From Eonycteris spelaea (taxonomy: Eukaryota > Chordata > Mammalia > Chiroptera > Pteropodidae), in contig PUFA01000003.1 in NCBI GenBank assembly GCA_003508835.1, forward strand, positions 15,105,501-15,169,500: a stretch of 64,000 bases of DNA. Direction: 5' to 3'. Shown piece after piece: positions 57,172-64,000 of this stretch. The notes under the pieces were generated by a model. The model saw nothing but the letters and a program-made list of their open reading frames with translations. It was not told where the DNA came from and searched no databases. How positions within the stretch are numbered: position 1 is the stretch's first letter; each line of letters opens with the position of its first letter. The position numbers were made by a program, and so were the translations under genes.

Positions 57172-60100
57172 AGTCTCAGAAATCCCTTTGAATTTTGTAA
57201 TTCTTGCTCTAACTTATTTATCCATGTGATTCTTTTCAGTTTATTTTTATATCAAAATACACATTTGCAGACAAGAGCACTGAGTTATTTGTTGTGGGAT
57301 GTGATGGTGTTATTTTTTTTTACTGTATTGTTATTTTTTTTTCTGACCTAGTCTAACAGCTCCTTAGTACATGAGGTTATAATGGAATACACAACAATAA
57401 TAGAAATAAATTACTAGGAAAAGGATATGTATTTACAGGACAAGACATTTTAGGTGAAAGAATTCACACTCGCTGGTGTGGTTATGCAGCTACATTCCAC
57501 TCACATCAATGCAACTATTTTCCACTCACATCATAGCTAGTCCCTGGAAAGGGCCTCCATACCTCACAAAATTAGAATTGTACAGTGAAGAACCCATACC
57601 GCAGAATGTTTTTTCATTTGTTGATCTGAATGGGGTTCTTCTACAATTGGAATATATGAACTATTTTGATTAGGAACAAGTTATAGGCTAAAGAAAGATT
57701 TATGGAGGGTATAGTATAGTATCTGGTAAAACTCATGACCCTCATACTGGGAAAGAGGCTGTGGCTAGAAGGGAAGGAGCCACACCACAATGTGTGGCTC
57801 AAGTAGAACTTCTTTGGCACTCAGACAGTGAAATGTGACACAGACATGGGGGGAGGGCCTTTATCCTGCTCCTGCATGAACACACATGCTACTCCGGAAC
57901 CTAAGTTTTCTGGGAATTGGAGCTGGGGAGGAAGAGATGGGAATGGGGCAAGTTAAAAAACCACAAAGCATGTTGCTCTTCTTGAGAGTCAGATACTTTT
58001 TCTTTAATAAATGTTCATTGATTGTTGCAAGTACATGGTTAATTTTTAGAGTTTCAAAGAAGTTGATTTTGATAATTTTGTGTGTGTGTCAGTGTTCTCA
58101 TTTGTTTTATGGGGAAGGAGATTTTTGGAGATCCTTACTTTACCATTTCAGATGGGCATTTCTGTCCCATTATAATTTGAATAAAAACTATTATGTGGTT
58201 TCTTTCGATCTCTAATTGGGAAAGAATGGAGGAGAGTAGAATGAGAATACCCTTTCTAGAGAAAGTAATGCCCCCTGAGAAATAGAAACATTGCTGCCAG
58301 TCTCTCTATAACCCTCAGTAGGCTGTAGAGGGCTTTGTAATAAACCTGTTTTTATACATTTTTTTTTTTATTCCAGTAGGCAAGCCCTTAGAGCCTGAAA
58401 GAGAAGAGATGAACTAAAGAGAAAAATAACCTCACTCTGTATGGCCATGTTCATGTATTCCCATGATAGCAAGGGTCTGCACAGGTTACACTTTGTGTAA
58501 GGAAATGATTTTTTTCCTTATATATCAACTCTGAGAATTAATGTTTATCTTTGAGGGATGTGTGTATCTGGGTCGCAAGTCTATTCATACTGTACCAAAA
58601 TATACAAAGATATAGCATCTTTATTTTGCCTATACCCAATCTGATGTGTTATATAAGACTTATACCTATTTATTGTGATGAAATAAAGTAAAACAACTAT
58701 ATTTGGGGCAAGCTGCTTTAAAGTTTATTAGGACTTGATAATTTAATCTATTTAGGTTTATATTACAATTTCCTGAATATTCTCATTCATCTCCACTTTC
58801 AGCCACTCTCAAAAGACGTATAGGTATGGGGAAGGAATGACAGGGCAAGGAGATTTCTCCTCCATTTCCTGGGTGATATCCTCTGAGATATTGATGACCT
58901 AAATTCTCTCTGGCTTCTACTGCTGAAAGATTGATTTGGATAGCAGCATATATCTACCTTTTTTTACTTGTCAGGGCCTACCAGATGATTCAGCTTCCCC
59001 TTGCCTCTCATGCCTCTGAGTCTCTGCCATGTGTTTAATTATGTACTTATTTCTGACTGTCTAATCCATGTCTCTGTGGTGATACCACCATGTACTCTGC
59101 CTCAGCATGATCCATGGCATCATTCAGTGAAGCATTCACACAATAGGAAAACAAATTAAGACTCAGAAAGACAAAAGAGACCATTTCTCTGTCTGACAAT
59201 GCTATTCCCCTCTATTAATAACTTGACACTCTTCCTATGTTGATTTGGGGTCATTTTGCTCATGGATCCTATAAAAGGGCATTCTAGAGTGTCTAAAAGT
59301 GTGTCAATCATTCATCTCTGTCTTCTATTTCTGTCAATTTATTCAATATACTTCTTTTCCTTTCCTGCCCATGCTAAATAGGTGCTAAAAGAAATGGGAA
59401 AACCCTATCTCTTTCAATAATATCTGGCTTTCAATCCTATTATAATAAAGCATAATACTATTTTGAATGACAGAAGTTCTGTCTTTCTCCGTATATTCCC
59501 TGCTACCACAGTCTTAATTCCACCTTCAACTCTGGAAGTTGGACTTTGAAACCTGATGAGGCAGAAGGTCAGGCATGTTAAAAATCAAAAGAGAAAACAT
59601 GTTACTTTTTTTTCCAAAATATTATCATCACATACATCTGTAACATGACCCAGAGAAGAAGAGATGCTTTGATATATGTAACCAAACATATTTTATTGTG
59701 GCATTTAATGTAATTGCATCCATCACAAAATAGGAATCAATAATTTGAGGTCACTGTTTCAAATTATAACTCTGACTTATAATACCAATTCCATATTTTG
59801 TGAGTTCATCAAAACCTGGACTAATTCTCACAGGATCTCCATACATTTTTTGGTAATGTCATTACTGTATAATGTCCTATGTGCCATTGTACTCTACAAC
59901 TCAACATTCGAACTATCTGAACCCAAATCTGTGCTGATCAACACCAGCAACTCACCCTCCTGAACAGAATTGCTTTTTATTGCAATTCAGCTCTCTATTG
60001 TGGGCATGTCTAACCCTCCTAATAAGATTATGAAACTTCTAAGAACAAAGGAAAGATCTAATTCTTCATATTTTCAATAATACCTTTGATTAGGTTAAGC

Positions 60101-60404
60101 ATAATGCTGACAGCATAAATACATATAAAAAATCTACTAATACTTAGAATCTTTAAACACCCACAAAGATACCAATTTTGGATTCAGATGATTGTTTTAT
60201 TGTTTTCATCCAATGAATTGAGCAGAAGCCTCAATCTAGCTAATTATAAACTATTATTTAGATCATTATTATAATCCCTCTGGGTAGGGATTATAGAATT
60301 TACTGTGTTGATAATGCCAATAAAATAAACTTCATTATAGATGAGAATTTTCATAGAAGTATAGTTGGGAGAATCTTCCTCCCATTGACTTTTAGGATTC
60401 AAGA

Positions 60405-60405
<1 letters not shown>
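57172..60405. other. No gene seen; small hairpin at 57777-57800
   Basis: The 109-codon frame at 57886-58215 is the longest here and has no recognisable domain. The region 58960-59440 includes 'atcctataaaagggcattct', a TATA-like word, and might be an old LTR, but no ends or family were found. T runs occur near 57310, 57335 and 58360. Confidence 0.5.
57777..57800. repeat. Short inverted repeat, 9-bp arms
   Basis: GAGCCACAC and GTGTGGCTC are exact reverse complements separated by CACAAT. Too short to call a structural RNA. Confidence 0.8.
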
Positions 60406-60451
<46 letters not shown>

Positions 60452-60455
60452 CGCG
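60406..60455 (+). repeat. TG microsatellite running into a CG microsatellite
   Basis: About 18 TG units (60406-60443) lead directly into about six GC units (60443-60455). All bases alternate purine and pyrimidine. It is the only CpG cluster in the window. Confidence 0.95.
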
Positions 60456-62012
60456 TATGTTTTGGAGTTCTCATAACTTAAAAGGCCACTTTGAAGAATA
60501 CTTGTTTTGATTTGGTTGTAGCCGGAACGACTTCTATCCTGGTATACTTCTTCACAATCCCTAGGAATACTTGTTTTCAAATGCGAAACCTAGGTCTTAT
60601 CCCAGATATACTGAATTGGACTGGGGAGGAAGAAACCTGCTTTTAAAAAACAAACAAAAATACTGCACGGTGCTTTTTGGACTAAAGGAAGTTTCTGTAC
60701 AGATGTGGTCCTTGGGGCGTCTATCAGGCCACTGTGGATTCAATAAGTTACAAGAGTGTATGAGCATCAGTCCAAGGTTGGCCATTCCATAGACAGTGTA
60801 GGAGGAATTAAAATCATCCCTCAGTGAAGCTTCATAAAATCAGGGAATCCTTACCCAAACTGTCATAATTTTCCACTACCATTATTCTTCCATTAAATAT
60901 GTCAGTATTCAACCATTTGATTCTCTTTTTGATGTTTTTTTAAAGGAGAAAAAAATTCTCCCTGTGTGCCTCTCTTAGTTCAGATAGAGAAAAATTCTAT
61001 GAATAATAGTAACAAAGAATTTAGCTGAATCTTTTCAAAGTAGTAAAAGTATATATATCTTGCAAGTTAAATTTGAAAGCTAAACATGCTCCCTTGGAAA
61101 TTTTGAGAGATAGATTATTCAACTTTTTATATTAACTCCTAGGATATTCACCAGAAACTTCTCCATGTCTCCAGCCCTGTTTCCACTACTGGTGAGTTAC
61201 TCTCCCAGTACATCAATTTGTAATATGGCTACAAAATAGCTCAATCCTAATCTCAGATCATGAAAACTTTCAAATAATCACCAAAGGGTGTATATTACAA
61301 GGATAAATCACAATAAATTAGAGAGAAGCAGAAATAAATAACTGATATGACTTGGGATCCTGAAGGTAAACCTATAGAATCAAGTTCAGTTCCATAGAAA
61401 AGGAACAAACAATGATGAAATATCATAAGACATTGATCTGGGGAATGAGCAACTCTGTCCACAGATTTAATAAGAAGATTTTTAAAGAAATGGAGAAAAA
61501 CTATAGAGAAGTGACACTGTTAACAGAATCAATCAGCCTTTTCAATAACTTCCTGACCCACAACACACTAAATAACATTTTTATCAATCACTCATTCCTG
61601 CTTGCTGGTTATCATGCCTGCCTGCCTTTTCCTTGAAAAGTCTAAACGATCACAGAAATAGAACCTGGTATCAACACTTAAGATATACACACCACTAATG
61701 AGATTTTCAATTTGCTTTTCAATTTTATCCATTCCATGTTATGCCCTTGAATAACAGAAAAAAGTTTTATAAATTACAAGTGTCTATGAAACCCATGTGT
61801 ACAATAGTATTCAACCCTTTCTGTTGTTGTTATTAATAGGGTGATTGGCACTTCCCCTGCACACTCTGTACTCTGCTATACTCTGAATAGAAGCTGTTTT
61901 TTTTCATAGGGAGTAGCCAGTGTTTTGGGCCCCTCAGAATGAATGAAGGACAGGAAGGTAATTAAAAGTCCTTTCATTAGTGTGACACTCACTTATATCA
62001 AAATGCTTTTAT
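60456..62012. other. No gene seen
   Basis: Unclassified. Frames at 60571-60792 (plus) and 60597-60785 (minus) overlap on opposite strands and have no domains. Confidence 0.55.
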
Positions 62013-62058
<46 letters not shown>

Positions 62059-62076
62059 GATAGATAGATAGATAGA
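62013..62076 (+). repeat. GATA tetranucleotide microsatellite
   Basis: About 11 ATAG/GATA units, one GATGATA interruption near 62056, then further units. A typical polymorphic short tandem repeat. Confidence 0.95.
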
Positions 62077-62476
62077 CCATGAAATTCTATGCTATTAAAA
62101 CCATATCACTCAATCTGCCATTCCATCTACGCATTGTAATGAATCATGATCCTTTTTCACTAAGCCTGTGCCTATACCACTTTCCTCATTCCTGTGCAAC
62201 TAGAAATTTCCGAAACTTCAATCTAGAGGTTCTAAACCTCCCACCTTCCCACTAAATCTTACCAAGAAAGGCTGTATTTTAGTACCTTCTTACACACATT
62301 GGCAAGGAGGGTTGCCATAGACCCAGCTCACCATATGACCTTTGTGCCCACAGTCTTTGCCATTCTCAAATTTGTGATATTTTAAAGATGTCACTCACTC
62401 ATCCACTAAAGAATATACCCCTAGATCCTTTTAGAGGATAACAGGTAGCAAAATATAACAGTACTGGAACTGCAGT

Positions 62477-62544
62477 AAAAAAAAAAAAAAAAAAAAAGAA
62501 AAAAGAAAAGAGAAAGAAAAAGAAAAGAAGAAAGAAAGAAAGAA

Positions 62545-62576
<32 letters not shown>

Positions 62577-62680
62577 AGGAAGAAAAGAAGAAGAAAAAAG
62601 AAGAAAGGAAGAAGGAGAAGAAGAAGGAAGGGAGAGAGAGAGAGAGAGGGAGGGAGAGGAGGAGAGGAGAGGCAGGCAGA
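62477..62680 (+). repeat. Purine-only tract: poly-A, then AAAG, then GA/GGA
   Basis: About 22 A residues are followed by roughly 175 bp made almost only of A and G (AAAG, GAAA, GAGA, GGAGA words), ending 'ggcaggcaga'. The minus-strand frame of 106 codons (SLSLFLSFF type) is an artefact of the pyrimidine strand. Confidence 0.95.
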
Positions 62681-63811
62681 CATTAAAATGCTAAGATGTG
62701 GTTTTGAAATAGTTGACATGAGAAGCTAGCTGATGGGTTATTTCTTTCCATCTTCACATATTTTCATCTTCATTTAAAACATTCCAATTACCAATGTATA
62801 CCTTAAAATATGCACATTTTATCAGTCCTTTAGTGGTTAAATGATTTAATGATTAAAAGGGAACAAATGTATATCTATCCCACGATATACATAAGATTGC
62901 CTAATATTTGTAAAGCAAACAAAAAACACAGCTCACAGACAAGTGATCTATGAGTAGATCAACACGGGCAAAACTGAAGAAAAGATAATATTCCTTGTCT
63001 TTTAGCCCTTAAATTCTCCATTAAACTACTTTTCCCTTGCTCTGAAATCTCTCCCTTATGTTCCACCCCCAAATCAAGCAACTATACCCTTATTACCTAT
63101 ATATAAAATGGCAGGCTTCCTTGTTCTAGGTCACATTCCCTTGACAATCAGTCCTTGGTGTCATTGAAGATAGAATTATTTAAATATTTATTTTATGTGG
63201 GCAAAAGAAAGACAATAAAGACATAGTATCCCGGGGTCATTCTCTCTTTCCAGGTAATGTACAACTGTAATTTTGTAATTTTTTAGAAGATATTTACAAC
63301 CCTTTTTATTCTGCATACTTATCCACAGCATTACTTAGCTCAGGTGAATAGTAAATTGAGCCATATATTTAAAGGGTTCATTTTCCTTTGTCTTTCAACA
63401 TCTTGAGCCAGTTCAAAAAGTTTTACTGTAGAATCATGTTTCTGATATTCATCTTATACTTTCTTTACCTCTTTTGACTTGATTCTACCTTGTTCTAGGT
63501 CACCACAGGACATTTATTCATTGAATTTCCTGCCTTAAGTTTTATACCTTTAAATTTTGAATAAGTTTAAAAATCTTTTTTCTTTTTTATCAAAATTGAG
63601 CCACCATTTATTCAACTTGAAATATTACTTAATGCTTCTCTCAAGACTACTTTACTGTGATCGAAGAGAAGTTTCTTTATGACCTACTGATTTGCTTTTG
63701 TTTTAACCCTGCTCACATGAGAATATTAATGAATTGTGGTTAGTGACACATTTATTAATGAAATGTGGCTGGTGAAGACAGGCTTCATGGGGATTCTACA
63801 AAATTTATATT
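62681..63811. other. No gene seen
   Basis: Unclassified AT-rich sequence with no open frame over 60 codons and no recognised repeat. Confidence 0.55.
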
Positions 63812-63819
63812 TCTTATAG

Positions 63820-63988
63820 CAGTAATTTGCACATGAAAGTACATTGGAATTGGCTAAACAAAACAAAGTTTGCTGGGCTCTAACCCTGAGTTCAGATTCA
63901 GAAAACCTGGGATTGATCTAAAAATCTGTGTTTCTAACATGTTCCCAGTCGATGCCACTTGTTGCCTACTACACTTTGAGAACCACAG
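63820..63988 (+). mobile_element. MER5A/B (hAT-Charlie non-autonomous DNA transposon)
   Basis: 'cattggaattggct' (from catcagaatcacct), 'gctgggctctaaccctgagttcagattcag', 'gggattgatctaaaaatctgtgtttctaacatgttcccag' and 'cactttgagaaccacag' give the whole MER5 order. Flanks TCTTATAG (63812-63819) and TCCTATAA (63989-63996) match at 6 of 8 positions, as expected for an old hAT duplication. Confidence 0.92.
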
Positions 63989-64000
63989 TCCTATAAATTT

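Noticed and set aside
57886..58215. 109-codon plus-strand open frame with hydrophobic stretches
   Set aside because: Hydrophobicity follows from T-rich sequence. No family likeness, splice or promoter context.
62399..62719. 106-codon minus-strand frame rich in Ser, Leu and Phe
   Set aside because: It is the translation of a purine/pyrimidine simple repeat.

Overview
The window is non-coding mammalian DNA, AT-rich and CpG-poor, and looks like a gene desert or the inside of a very long intron. I found no convincing protein-coding exon, no tRNA or rRNA gene, no CpG island and no CRISPR or operon-like structure. The dense mix of ancient mammalian repeats (MIR, L2, L1M, MLT1-like LTRs, MER20, MER5A, Tigger1, MER1-type hAT) establishes a placental mammal. 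I saw no Alu, rodent B1/B2, carnivore CAN SINE, bovine tA or vespertilionid VES SINE. Three L1 3' ends (7931-8125 minus, 15336-17796 plus, 37686-38222 minus) share a 3' UTR that resembles bat L1s I remember. A bat, possibly from a lineage without abundant SINEs such as a pteropodid, is therefore a reasonable but unproven guess.

Layout. From 1 to 14,300 there is mostly unclassified AT-rich DNA with scattered MIRs, a 630-bp L2, a short L1 3' UTR, a GTAT microsatellite and an MLT1-like LTR piece. A 76-codon open stretch at 14,326-14,553 resembles no repeat I know and may be a retropseudogene fragment. From 15,336 to 18,150 a truncated, broken L1 lies directly upstream of an older L1M 3' end. From 20,600 to 30,400 there are three solo-LTR-like elements (23,726-24,333; 26,738-27,380; 29,787-30,327), L2 fragments and a MER20. 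From 34,600 to 40,000 there is a decayed L1M, a 540-bp L1 3' end with recognisable target-site duplications, and a MER1-type hAT with an 8-bp duplication. From 43,400 to 50,100 there is a Tigger1 MITE, a duplicated 64-bp motif, an LTR 3' end, MIRs, an MLT1-like piece and an L2. From 50,400 to the end there are GA, TG/CG, GATA and purine-rich tracts, a palindrome, MIRs, an L2, a MER20 with a perfect 8-bp duplication and a MER5A at the right edge.

No genes act together here. The record is of layered transposition: MIR and L2 oldest, then L1M, MLT1-like LTRs and hAT/Tigger elements, then the L1 family with the shared 3' UTR and the ERV LTRs. All repeat family names are from memory of consensus features, without a database search, and most edges are good to about 10-30 bp unless a target-site duplication is given. 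No new biological system is evident. The items most worth checking are the 14.3-kb open frame, the LTR with a duplicated U3 block, the paired 64-bp motifs at 44.1 and 44.6 kb, and the possible conserved elements.
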